DNA of 38,471 bases from an uncultured Ruthenibacterium sp. (GTDB taxonomy: Bacteria > Bacillota > Clostridia > Oscillospirales > Ruminococcaceae). Below are positions 1 through 6,296 of this stretch, in pieces (position 1 is the first letter of the stretch; every line of letters begins with the position of its first letter). The position numbers and the translations under genes are program-made. Below the pieces are notes generated by a model, which was not told the origin of the DNA, did no database searches, and saw only the letters and a list, made by a program, of their open reading frames with translations. Where the stretch lies: the NCBI GenBank assembly GCA_944386555.1, contig CALXBN010000012.1, positions 1-38,471 on the forward strand. The letters run 5' to 3'.

Positions 1-11
1 TGAACGAAGTG

Positions 12-41
12 AAAGCCAGCGTCATTTAGGCGCTGGCTTTT
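12..41 (+). terminator. Rho-independent terminator of an upstream gene
   Basis: A perfect 10-bp stem (AAAGCCAGCG / CGCTGGCTTT) with a 9-nt loop ends in a short T run. It probably closes a transcript entering from outside the window. The gene it serves is not visible. Confidence 0.6.
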
Positions 42-63
42 GTCAAGGCCTTATAGGCCGCTC

Positions 64-95
64 GTCATGCCACCCCTCTTAGGGGTGGTCATGAC
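64..95. repeat. Strong hairpin of unknown role
   Basis: A near-perfect inverted repeat: GTCATG, then CCACCCCT, a 3-nt loop, AGGGGTGG, one bulged T, then CATGAC. This gives a 14-bp stem. There is no T run on either side, so it is not a standard terminator. It lies between the terminator at 12-41 and the copper promoter. Confidence 0.5.
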
Positions 96-132
96 TTGCA
101 AAACAGGAAAAAAGGAAACAGGCAGAAAGTGC

Positions 133-160
133 TTGACAAACTGTACCGGCTGACTATAAT
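133..160 (+). promoter_or_regulatory. Promoter of the copper operon
   Basis: A consensus sigma-A promoter: TTGACA at 133-138, a 16-bp spacer and TATAAT at 155-160. It lies about 90 bp upstream of copA and is followed directly by the CsoR-type operator. Confidence 0.85.
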
Positions 161-166
161 AAATAT

Positions 167-190
167 ATACCCCACCCCCGGGGGGTGTAT
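167..190. promoter_or_regulatory. CsoR-type operator
   Basis: A 24-bp G/C-block dyad with AT-rich ends (ATAC at the left, GTAT at the right; runs of C then G in the centre), with two mismatched pairs by hand. This is the arrangement of known CsoR operators upstream of copZA operons. It starts 6 bp after the -10 box, so a bound repressor would cover the transcription start. The operon's own csoR gene is the likely regulator, with release on Cu(I) binding. The assignment is by pattern and context only. Confidence 0.75.
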
Positions 191-250
191 GGTGCAGCGC
201 CGAAGCCCTGCCGGGAAAAGGGGGATCGCAGACAGAAAGAGGTACCGACG

Positions 251-2878
251 ATGGTCAAACAAAAATATGACGTGACAGGTATGACCTGTTCGGCCTGCAG
301 CGCTCATGTGGAAAAAGCCGTGCGCAAATTGGCCGGGGTGGACGATGTACAGGTCAATTTGCTGACCAACAGCATGGTGATCACCAGTGAACAGCCTCTG
401 GACGAGCGGGTCGTAGTGGACGCTGTTATCCACGCGGGTTACGGCGCCTGTCCGGCGGCATCCGGCGGTGCGGCGGCCCACGCATCGCCTGGGGCGGCAG
501 TCCCGGCGGCCAAGCCCCGGGCAAACTCCGCCCAGGCGGAACTGGCCAATATGAAACAACGGTTGTGGGTGTCGTTTCTTTTCCTTATCCCGCTGATGTA
601 TGTGGCCATGGGCAGCATGGTGGGCCTGCCGCTGCCGGGTTTTCTGGCCGGATACGAAAACTCCGTGGCCTTTGGCATGGCACAGTTCCTGCTGGCCCTG
701 CCGGTGGCGTATGTGAACCGCAAGTACTATCAGGTAGGCTTCAAAACCCTGTTTCACGGCGCTCCCAATATGGACAGCCTGATTGCCATCGGTTCCACAG
801 CGGCCTTTGTGTACGGTGTGTTTGCCATTGTACGCATGGGCTACGGCCTGGGCGTGGGAGACACCGCCCTGGTGATGCAGTACCACCACGATATGTATTT
901 TGAATCCGCCGCGATGATCCTGGCGCTGATCACCCTGGGCAAATATCTGGAGGCCCGCAGCAAGGGCAAAACCAGCGAAGCCATTGAGAAGCTGATGGAC
1001 CTGGCCCCCAAAACGGCCACTGTGGAGCGGGACGGCCGGGAGCAGACCATCCCCGTGGAGCAGGTGCAGAAGGATGATGTGGTTTTGGTGCGCCCGGGCC
1101 AGAGCGTACCCGTAGACGGTGTGGTGCTGGAGGGAACTTCCAGCCTGGATGAGGCCGCCATCACAGGGGAAAGCATTCCCGTGGAAAAGGGCCCCGGGGA
1201 CACGGTGATTGCAGCCACCATCAACAAGGCGGGATTCATCAAATTCCGGGCCACCAAAGTGGGTGAAGATACCACCCTGGCACAGATCATCCGCCTGGTG
1301 GAGGATGCCAGCGCCAGCAAAGCCCCCATTGCCAAACTGGCAGACAAGATCGCCGGTGTGTTTGTGCCCGCAGTGATTGCCGTCGCCGTGCTGGCGGCTG
1401 TGGTGTGGCTGCTGCTGGGCCAGACGGCGGAGTTCGCCGTTTCCACGGCCATCGCCGTGCTGGTCATCAGCTGCCCTTGCGCCCTGGGCCTGGCCACGCC
1501 GGTGGCCATTATGGTGGGCACGGGCAAGGGCGCTGAAAACGGCATCCTGATCAAATCCGGCGAAGCACTGCAGACGGCCCACAACGTGAACGCTGTGGTG
1601 CTGGACAAAACGGGTACCATTACCGAGGGCAAACCGGTGGTCACCGATGTGCTGCCGTTTGCTCAGACAGACGCCGCGGCCCTGGTGCGCATGGCCCTGG
1701 CCCTGGAGACCCCCAGCGAGCACCCTCTGGCCCAAGCCGTGGTGGCCTACGGCAAGGCCTGCGGCATGGAGGCTGCCCCGGTGCAGGATTTTTCCGCTGT
1801 ATTCGGCCGGGGCGTTGCCGCCCGGCTGGACGGCGCGGCCGTCAGTGCCGGCAACGCCGCCATGATGGCTGAGTACGGCCCCTTGCCTGCTGAGGTACAG
1901 GCTGAACTGGAACGCCTGTCCGGTGAGGGAAAAACGCCCCTGCTGTTTGCCCGGGAGGGCCATGTGGTGGGTATCATCGCCGTGGCCGACACGGTGAAGC
2001 CCACCAGCGCCGCCGCCATCGCCGAACTGCAGCACATGGGCGTGGAGGTGACCATGCTCACCGGCGATAACCGCCGCACCGCCGCCGCCATCCAGCGGCA
2101 GACGGGCATCCGGAACGTGGTCGCCGAGGTGCTGCCCCAGGAGAAAGAGCAGCACGTGGCCCGGCTGAAGCAGCAGGGCAGGGTAGTGGCCACGGTGGGC
2201 GACGGCATGAACGACGCCCCGGCCCTGGCCCGGGCCGATGTGGGCATCGCCATCGGCGCCGGCACGGACGTAGCGATCGAGAGCGCCGACATTGTGCTGA
2301 TGAAAAGCGATTTGCGGGACGTGGTGACGGCCATCCAGCTGTCGAAAGCCGTCATCCGCAACATTAAGGAGAACCTGTTCTGGGCATTTTTCTACAATAC
2401 CCTGGGTATTCCTTTGGCGGCGGGCGTATTTTTCATCCCCTTCGCCATCAAGCTGAACCCCATGATCGGCGCGGCGGCCATGAGCCTGTCCAGCGTATTC
2501 GTGGTGTCCAACGCCCTGCGCCTCAAAAGGTTTAAGCCCCATTTCACCGCCCGGTCCGGACAGCCACTCGCTGTTTCGGTGCAGCCGGCAAGGCCATTGG
2601 TATCCGCGCCAGAAACCGCGCAAACCGCGCGGAATCAACCAAAAGAGAAGGAGAATGAAACCATGAAAACCGTAACCCTGCATGTGGAAGGCATGATGTG
2701 CCAACATTGCGTACAGCATGTGAAAAATGCCCTGGAGAAGCTGCCCGGTGTGCACGCCGACGTGAACCTGGAGGAAAAAACCGCCGCCTGCACCCTGGAG
2801 CAGGATACTGCCATGGACGCCCTGAGGGCCGCCGTGGCGGACGCCGGCTATGAAGTGTCCGGCGTGGATGCCGTATGA
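251..2878 (+). CDS. copA: Copper-exporting P1B-type ATPase with N- and C-terminal HMA domains
   Basis: An 875-residue copper-exporting P-type ATPase that should pump Cu(I) across the cytoplasmic membrane using ATP. An N-terminal HMA domain carries CxxC at residues 13-16. Membrane segments follow, with the P1B-1 motif CPC at 408-410 and the phosphorylation motif DKTGT at 452-456. The actuator TGE and hinge GDGMNDAP motifs are also present. A proline- and alanine-rich linker then leads to a second HMA domain with CxxC at 817-820. The start at 251 was chosen because a GAAAGAGG ribosome site precedes it; the open frame extends upstream to a GTG with no such site. Extra C-terminal HMA domains are unusual for CopA, whose metal-binding domains are normally N-terminal. 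The stop overlaps the csoR start (ATGA). Confidence 0.95.
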   Translation: MVKQKYDVTGMTCSACSAHVEKAVRKLAGVDDVQVNLLTNSMVITSEQPLDERVVVDAVIHAGYGACPAASGGAAAHASPGAAVPAAKPRANSAQAELANMKQRLWVSFLFLIPLMYVAMGSMVGLPLPGFLAGYENSVAFGMAQFLLALPVAYVNRKYYQVGFKTLFHGAPNMDSLIAIGSTAAFVYGVFAIVRMGYGLGVGDTALVMQYHHDMYFESAAMILALITLGKYLEARSKGKTSEAIEKLMDLAPKTATVERDGREQTIPVEQVQKDDVVLVRPGQSVPVDGVVLEGTSSLDEAAITGESIPVEKGPGDTVIAATINKAGFIKFRATKVGEDTTLAQIIRLVEDASASKAPIAKLADKIAGVFVPAVIAVAVLAAVVWLLLGQTAEFAVSTAIAVLVISCPCALGLATPVAIMVGTGKGAENGILIKSGEALQTAHNVNAVVLDKTGTITEGKPVVTDVLPFAQTDAAALVRMALALETPSEHPLAQAVVAYGKACGMEAAPVQDFSAVFGRGVAARLDGAAVSAGNAAMMAEYGPLPAEVQAELERLSGEGKTPLLFAREGHVVGIIAVADTVKPTSAAAIAELQHMGVEVTMLTGDNRRTAAAIQRQTGIRNVVAEVLPQEKEQHVARLKQQGRVVATVGDGMNDAPALARADVGIAIGAGTDVAIESADIVLMKSDLRDVVTAIQLSKAVIRNIKENLFWAFFYNTLGIPLAAGVFFIPFAIKLNPMIGAAAMSLSSVFVVSNALRLKRFKPHFTARSGQPLAVSVQPARPLVSAPETAQTARNQPKEKENETMKTVTLHVEGMMCQHCVQHVKNALEKLPGVHADVNLEEKTAACTLEQDTAMDALRAAVADAGYEVSGVDAV
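2663..2878 (+). CDS. Possible free CopZ-like copper chaperone from an internal in-frame start
   Basis: Inside copA and in the same frame, an AAGGAG ribosome site at 2648-2653 sits 9 nt before an ATG at 2663. That start would give a 71-residue protein that is a complete HMA domain with GMMCQHC, the size and fold of CopZ. It follows the poorly conserved linker of CopA. The cell could therefore make both the fusion and a free chaperone from one message, or the gene may descend from a copA-copZ pair that lost the intervening stop. Translation from this site is inferred from the sequence only. Confidence 0.4.
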   Translation: MKTVTLHVEGMMCQHCVQHVKNALEKLPGVHADVNLEEKTAACTLEQDTAMDALRAAVADAGYEVSGVDAV

Positions 2879-3138
2879 AAGCGGACAAAGCCGCTGTCAC
2901 CCGGCTACTGAAGACGGCCCGGGGCCAGCTGGACGGCATTCTGGCCATGGTGGAGGACGACCGCTACTGTATCGACATCTCCAACCAGATTTTGGCCACC
3001 CAGTCTATTCTGTCCAAAGCCAACCGGGAGATCCTGCGGGCGCATATGTACGGCTGCGTGCAGGAAGCTTTCCAGCAGGGCAACGCCCAGCAGAAGATCG
3101 ACGAGGTGCTGGCGCTGCTGGACAAAATGGCCAGGTAG
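2875..3138 (+). CDS. csoR: CsoR-family copper-sensing repressor
   Basis: An 87-residue all-helical repressor of the CsoR/DUF156 family. The Cu(I) ligand set is complete: Cys32, His57 and Cys61 (C-H-C), which marks the copper sensors as opposed to the nickel or persulfide branches. RxxGQ near residues 13-18 is the usual DNA-binding helix start. It overlaps the copA stop by four bases, which indicates translational coupling. The operator-like dyad at 167-190 suggests that it represses its own operon until Cu(I) rises. No second start is needed. A GC-rich inverted repeat follows the stop. Confidence 0.92.
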   Translation: MKADKAAVTRLLKTARGQLDGILAMVEDDRYCIDISNQILATQSILSKANREILRAHMYGCVQEAFQQGNAQQKIDEVLALLDKMAR

Positions 3139-3146
3139 CCGCCGCC

Positions 3147-3180
3147 GGAGGGCGCTGCCGCCAAACGGGAACAGCCCTCC
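3147..3180 (+). terminator. Possible hairpin terminator after csoR
   Basis: A perfect 7-bp stem (GGAGGGC / GCCCTCC) with a 20-nt loop lies just past the csoR stop. No T run follows, so terminator activity is uncertain. It does separate the copper operon from the next promoter. Confidence 0.35.
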
Positions 3181-3189
3181 AGCTTTGCA

Positions 3190-3219
3190 TTGACAGCGCC
3201 CCCGGCCCCCGGGTATAAT
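3190..3219 (+). promoter_or_regulatory. Promoter of the PsiE-like gene
   Basis: TTGACA at 3190-3195 and TATAAT at 3214-3219 with an 18-bp GC-rich spacer. The start codon of the next gene lies 27 bp beyond the -10 box, with GGGAGGAA in between. Confidence 0.8.
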
Positions 3220-3245
3220 AAAAGAAAAGGCCGGGAGGAAGCATC

Positions 3246-3713
3246 ATGAAAAAGCACCGACATTGGAGAGAACTGTTCCGCCAGCGTATTGCCCAGGTGG
3301 CCACCGGGGTGGAGATTCTCATCGCCATCCTGGTATTGCTGGCCATTGTGCTGGTGGGCGTGCGCGTGGTGTGGGAAGTGCTGGGCCTGGCGCAGGACCC
3401 TTCGGCCAGCGACCATTTTGACCAGGTGCTGGGCCACGCCTTCAACCTGATCATCGGTGTGGAGTTCATCAAGATGCTGGCCAAGCATACCCCCGGCTCC
3501 GCCATCGAGGTGCTGCTGTTCGCCATCGCCCGGAAATTGGTGGTGGAGCATCCCACTTCGGTGGATATGCTGCTGGGCATCATTTCCATCGCCCTCATCT
3601 TCATCATCCGCAAGTTCTGGTTCGTGCCCTCCTTCGGCGCCCACCTTCCCGACGGCAGTATCTCCGCCGATGAGGAGGACGGAGAGGAGGACGGAATGGT
3701 GGATATTCACTGA
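3246..3713 (+). CDS. PsiE-like small integral membrane protein
   Basis: A 155-residue membrane protein with about four hydrophobic segments: roughly residues 20-45, 63-80, 85-100 and 108-122. Its C-terminal tail is acidic and ends in a run of Asp and Glu. The middle, with its GVEFIKM stretch and an AIARKLVVEH block, resembles the PsiE (phosphate-starvation-inducible E) superfamily, whose biochemical function is unknown. It has its own promoter and a strong ribosome site (GGGAGGAA), so it is probably a single-gene unit. Its position next to the copper operon does not by itself link it to copper. The family call rests on recognised segments and not on a search. Confidence 0.65.
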   Translation: MKKHRHWRELFRQRIAQVATGVEILIAILVLLAIVLVGVRVVWEVLGLAQDPSASDHFDQVLGHAFNLIIGVEFIKMLAKHTPGSAIEVLLFAIARKLVVEHPTSVDMLLGIISIALIFIIRKFWFVPSFGAHLPDGSISADEEDGEEDGMVDIH

Positions 3714-3759
3714 GGCCTGTCCTGAGAGACGCAAAACCAAGCCCCCCGGTGCCGGCGTC

Positions 3760-3860
3760 CCCTTTAAGAGATCGGTAGCGATGGCCCAAACGCCGTCGGT
3801 TTGACGAAACCGGAAAATCTCCGCCGCCGGCCCTGCAAAGGGCTGACCGGTATTGTATGA
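3760..3860 (+). repeat. Dispersed palindromic repeat, copy 1
   Basis: About 100 bases that match 25683-25785 in the same orientation. The shared core runs GATGGCCCAAAC, then CGGTTTGACGAAACCGG (a small hairpin), then GCCGGCCCTGCAAAG. Differences between the copies are scattered point changes. No gene is read across both copies. It lies in an intergenic region, as does copy 2, which fits a small non-coding repeat family. Confidence 0.7.
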
Positions 3861-3941
3861 AAGGACCCGGCCTTCCCGGCGTAGTGGGAGCAACACAAGG
3901 CAGAGTGGGAAGGCGAAGCTTATCATAACCAAACATCACGC

Positions 3942-3975
3942 AAAAGGGTATGCCCAAACTCGGGCATACCCTTTT
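3942..3975. terminator. Bidirectional terminator
   Basis: A stem AAAAGGGTATGCCC / GGGCATACCCTTTT with a 6-nt loop, flanked by A and T runs. It can stop the PsiE-like transcript from the left and the aco-icd-rex-tfoX transcript from the right. Confidence 0.85.
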
Positions 3976-4005
3976 TTATTATATTCACCGATGGATTTTG
4001 TTCTC

Positions 4006-4037
4006 GTAAAATCACTGCCTTCCTTGAAAAGGGAGGC
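4006..4037 (-). repeat. Partial inverted copy of the dispersed repeat
   Basis: The segment ATCACTGCCTTCCTTGAAAA and the GGGAG after it resemble the outer part of the dispersed repeat when copy 2 is read on the opposite strand (TCACTACTTGTCTTGAAAA, then GGGAG). Only about 30 bases match, so this may be a remnant. Confidence 0.35.
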
Positions 4038-4060
4038 ACCAGCAGAACGCGGAGCTCGGC

Positions 4061-4390
4061 CTATTTTTGGTTCTTTGCTTGCCGGGCGTGCCGGGGCGGC
4101 GGCAGGCTGGCACAGGTGGCTTCCACCAGGCGGGCCAGGAATTCCGGGTCATCCAGGTCCTCCACATACAGATAACGCGCGCCGGGGTGGGGCTCCACCT
4201 CCCGGGCACCGGGCAGCAGGTCCCGGCCGGCGGGCGTAATCTTCAGGCACAGCATATTGTCTTCAATGGTGCCGAAAAACTGTCCGGCCCGCCACAGGCC
4301 ATATTCTCCCATCAGCGGACGGCAGCGCAGGGACGGCACCAGCCGCAGCTGGTCGGTGACATATTCCATAAAAATACGTGTTGTGGCCAT
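4061..4390 (-). CDS. TfoX N-terminal-domain protein
   Basis: A 109-residue protein matching the TfoX/Sxy N-terminal domain. A MGEYGLW motif, then GQFFGTIEDNMLCLK, then the conserved tail around YLYVEDLDDPEFL cover most of its length. The C-terminal TfoX domain is absent, as in many Firmicutes homologues. In gamma-proteobacteria TfoX promotes competence gene expression. In this lineage the role of the short form is unknown. The start lies 9 bases after the rex stop, so it is the last gene of the aco-icd-rex operon, and the terminator at 3942-3975 follows. Confidence 0.75.
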   Translation of the reverse strand: MATTRIFMEYVTDQLRLVPSLRCRPLMGEYGLWRAGQFFGTIEDNMLCLKITPAGRDLLPGAREVEPHPGARYLYVEDLDDPEFLARLVEATCASLPPPRHARQAKNQK

Positions 4391-4399
4391 GGCAATCTC

Positions 4400-5047
4400 T
4401 CAATCCTGGTGCTCATTGCGCACCCGGTAGCCCAGGGTCATCAGGCTGTCGCCCAGGTGCACGTTTTCCACGGTGATGCCTTCGTAATCCACCGAGAGAT
4501 CATAGTGGCTGAAATTCCAAAAACCCTTGATGCCCATGCCCACCAGGATGGGTGCCAGCTGGCGGGCGCTGTCCCGGGGGATGCACAGCACGGCCACGTC
4601 GGGCACGCGGCCGGCGCACAGGGCCTCCAGATCCGCAATATTGCTGATGGGCACGCCGCAGTCCAGGGTTTTGCCGATCTCCTCCGGGCTTTTGTCGAAG
4701 GCGGCCATCAGGTGGTAGCCACGGGCCTCTGCCGTCAGATAGCCGGAGATGGCCCGCCCCAGCCGTCCGGTACCGATTAGGATGGTGTCCAGCTTGTTCT
4801 CGCTGAACAGCAGCTTCGAAATCTGGTCCGCCAGCACGTCGATGTGGTAACCGATGCCCTGCTGGCCGAAGCCGCCGAAACAGTTGAAATCCTGGCGCAC
4901 CTGGCTGGCGGTGGTACCCATCATGCGGGCAAGTTCGCTGCTGGACACCTTCACCACGCCGTTTTTCTGCATTTCCAGTACATAACGATAATACTTGGGC
5001 AACCGTTTGATCACCGGCAGGGAAACTTTATTGGAGGTTACAGACAT
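4400..5047 (-). CDS. rex: Redox-sensing transcriptional repressor Rex
   Basis: A 215-residue Rex protein that senses the NADH/NAD+ ratio and represses fermentation and redox genes when NAD+ is high. The N-terminal winged helix (about residues 10-75) contains SSSELARMMG and the recognition segment TASQVRQDF. The Rossmann domain has GTGRLG at 92-97. The C-terminal domain-swapping helix includes the conserved VENVHLGDSL block. It is third in the aconitase operon, 43 bases downstream of icd. This places an NADH sensor in the same transcript as the NAD(P)H-producing isocitrate dehydrogenase. The ribosome site is weak. No convincing Rex operator was found in its leader. Confidence 0.93.
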   Translation of the reverse strand: MSVTSNKVSLPVIKRLPKYYRYVLEMQKNGVVKVSSSELARMMGTTASQVRQDFNCFGGFGQQGIGYHIDVLADQISKLLFSENKLDTILIGTGRLGRAISGYLTAEARGYHLMAAFDKSPEEIGKTLDCGVPISNIADLEALCAGRVPDVAVLCIPRDSARQLAPILVGMGIKGFWNFSHYDLSVDYEGITVENVHLGDSLMTLGYRVRNEHQD

Positions 5048-5090
5048 TGTTCTTTGTTCACCAACTTTTTCAAACTAGCCGCTGCGGTGC

Positions 5091-6248
5091 TCACATCGCC
5101 TCGATGGTGCGCATCACATAGTCGCCGAACTGGCTGCAGGTGCAGCCGGTGTCCCGGCCGGTCACCGTCAGGGCCTTGTCCTGGAACATGCAGTAATCCA
5201 GCGCGGCCTCCAGCTTGTCGGCCTTGTCCTGATAGCCGATGTGGCTCAGCAGCATCACGGACGCCCGCAGCATGCTGCAGGGGTCGGCATACCGGGCGCG
5301 GCCCTCCTTCACCATGCGGGGTGCCGAGCCGTGAATGGCCTCGAACATGGCATACCGCTTGCCGATGTTGCCGCTGCCGGCGGTGCCCACACCGCCCTGG
5401 AACTCGGCGGCCTCGTCGGTGATGATGTCACCGTACAAGTTGGGCAGTACAAACACCTGGAAGTCCCGCCGGCGCTTTTCGTCCACCAGCTTGGCCGTCA
5501 TGATGTCGATGTACCAGTCGTCGGTGGTGATCTCCGGGTACTTTTGGCCCACCTCCTGGCACAGCCGCAGGAACTTGCCGTCGGTGGCTTTCACGATGTT
5601 GGCCTTGGTGACAATGGACACCCGGGTTTTGTGGTTGCGGTGGGCGTAGTCGTAGGCCAGTTCGGCAATGCGCCGGGTGCCGTCGGTGGTGGTGACGGTA
5701 AAGTCCACCGAGATGTCGTCCTCGGTCTCGAAGCCGCAGCTGCCCAGGGTGTAGGCGCCCTCTGTGTTCTCGCGGAAGAAGGTCCAGTCGATGCCCTGTT
5801 CGGGTACTTTTACCGGGCGCACGTTGGCAAACAGGTCCAGCGCCTTGCGCATGGCTACGTTGGCGCTCTCGATATTGGGCCACTCATCGCCGGCGCGGGG
5901 GGTGGTGGTGGGGCCCTTCAGAATCACATGGCAGGCCTTCAGCTCCTCCAGCACATCGTCAGGAATGGCCTTCATGCAGGCGGCCCGGTTCTCAATGGTC
6001 AGCCCGTCAATTTCCTTGAAGGTCACCTTGCCGCTGGCCACCTCGTCCGCCAGCAAAAAGCGCAGTACACGTTCGGCCTCGTGGGTGATGGTGGGGCCAA
6101 TGCCGTCGCCGCCGCAGATGCCGATGACGATTTGGGGCAGGGCGGCATAGTTGATGAAATCGCCCTGGGCGCGCATATCTGCCACCCGCTGGCGCTGAGC
6201 CTCCAATAACTGCCCGAAGCGTTCTTTTGCCTGTTCAATATTTACCAT
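5091..6248 (-). CDS. icd: Isocitrate dehydrogenase (isocitrate/isopropylmalate family)
   Basis: A 385-residue beta-decarboxylating dehydrogenase that should oxidise isocitrate to 2-oxoglutarate. Family features are GGDGIGP near the N-terminus, FRENTEGAY, the catalytic KANIVKATDG and DIMTAKLVDEK segments, NLYGDIITDEAAE and EAIHGSAP. Assignment to isocitrate over isopropylmalate rests on aconitase lying directly upstream in the same operon. After HGSAP, where NAD enzymes usually carry Asp and E. coli-type NADP enzymes carry Lys, this protein has Arg, so cofactor preference cannot be read simply. The start at 6248 has GAGG nine bases upstream. The frame extends 7 codons further to a TTG with no good ribosome site. 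Confidence 0.88.
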   Translation of the reverse strand: MVNIEQAKERFGQLLEAQRQRVADMRAQGDFINYAALPQIVIGICGGDGIGPTITHEAERVLRFLLADEVASGKVTFKEIDGLTIENRAACMKAIPDDVLEELKACHVILKGPTTTPRAGDEWPNIESANVAMRKALDLFANVRPVKVPEQGIDWTFFRENTEGAYTLGSCGFETEDDISVDFTVTTTDGTRRIAELAYDYAHRNHKTRVSIVTKANIVKATDGKFLRLCQEVGQKYPEITTDDWYIDIMTAKLVDEKRRRDFQVFVLPNLYGDIITDEAAEFQGGVGTAGSGNIGKRYAMFEAIHGSAPRMVKEGRARYADPCSMLRASVMLLSHIGYQDKADKLEAALDYCMFQDKALTVTGRDTGCTCSQFGDYVMRTIEAM

Positions 6249-6296
6249 GGGAATCATCCTCGCTTTCAAATGTTGTGGGTGGAAGAAGGGCGCGGC

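Larger units (their letters stand above)
3714..4060. other. Gene-free interval with repeat and bidirectional terminator
   Basis: No gene is supported in this 347-base stretch. It contains one full copy of the dispersed repeat (3760-3860), a bidirectional terminator (3942-3975) and a short inverted partial copy of the same repeat (about 4006-4037). Confidence 0.7.

Noticed and set aside
89..2755. An 888-codon open frame opposite copA
   Set aside because: It is a shadow of the GC-rich copA gene: rich in His, Gly and Arg, with no ribosome site and no family features. Similar antisense frames occur opposite ftsK and others.
3725..3790. Similarity to a c-di-GMP-I riboswitch (GACGCAAA, CGGTAGCGATGG)
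   Set aside because: The two short motifs occur, but the aptamer's pairing and GNRA loop are not formed, the second copy of the repeat lacks GACGCAAA, and no gene start follows in the right place.
5048..5090. Rex operator in the rex leader
   Set aside because: TTGTTC and TTCACCAAC resemble half-sites, but when compared with the reverse complement few positions match.
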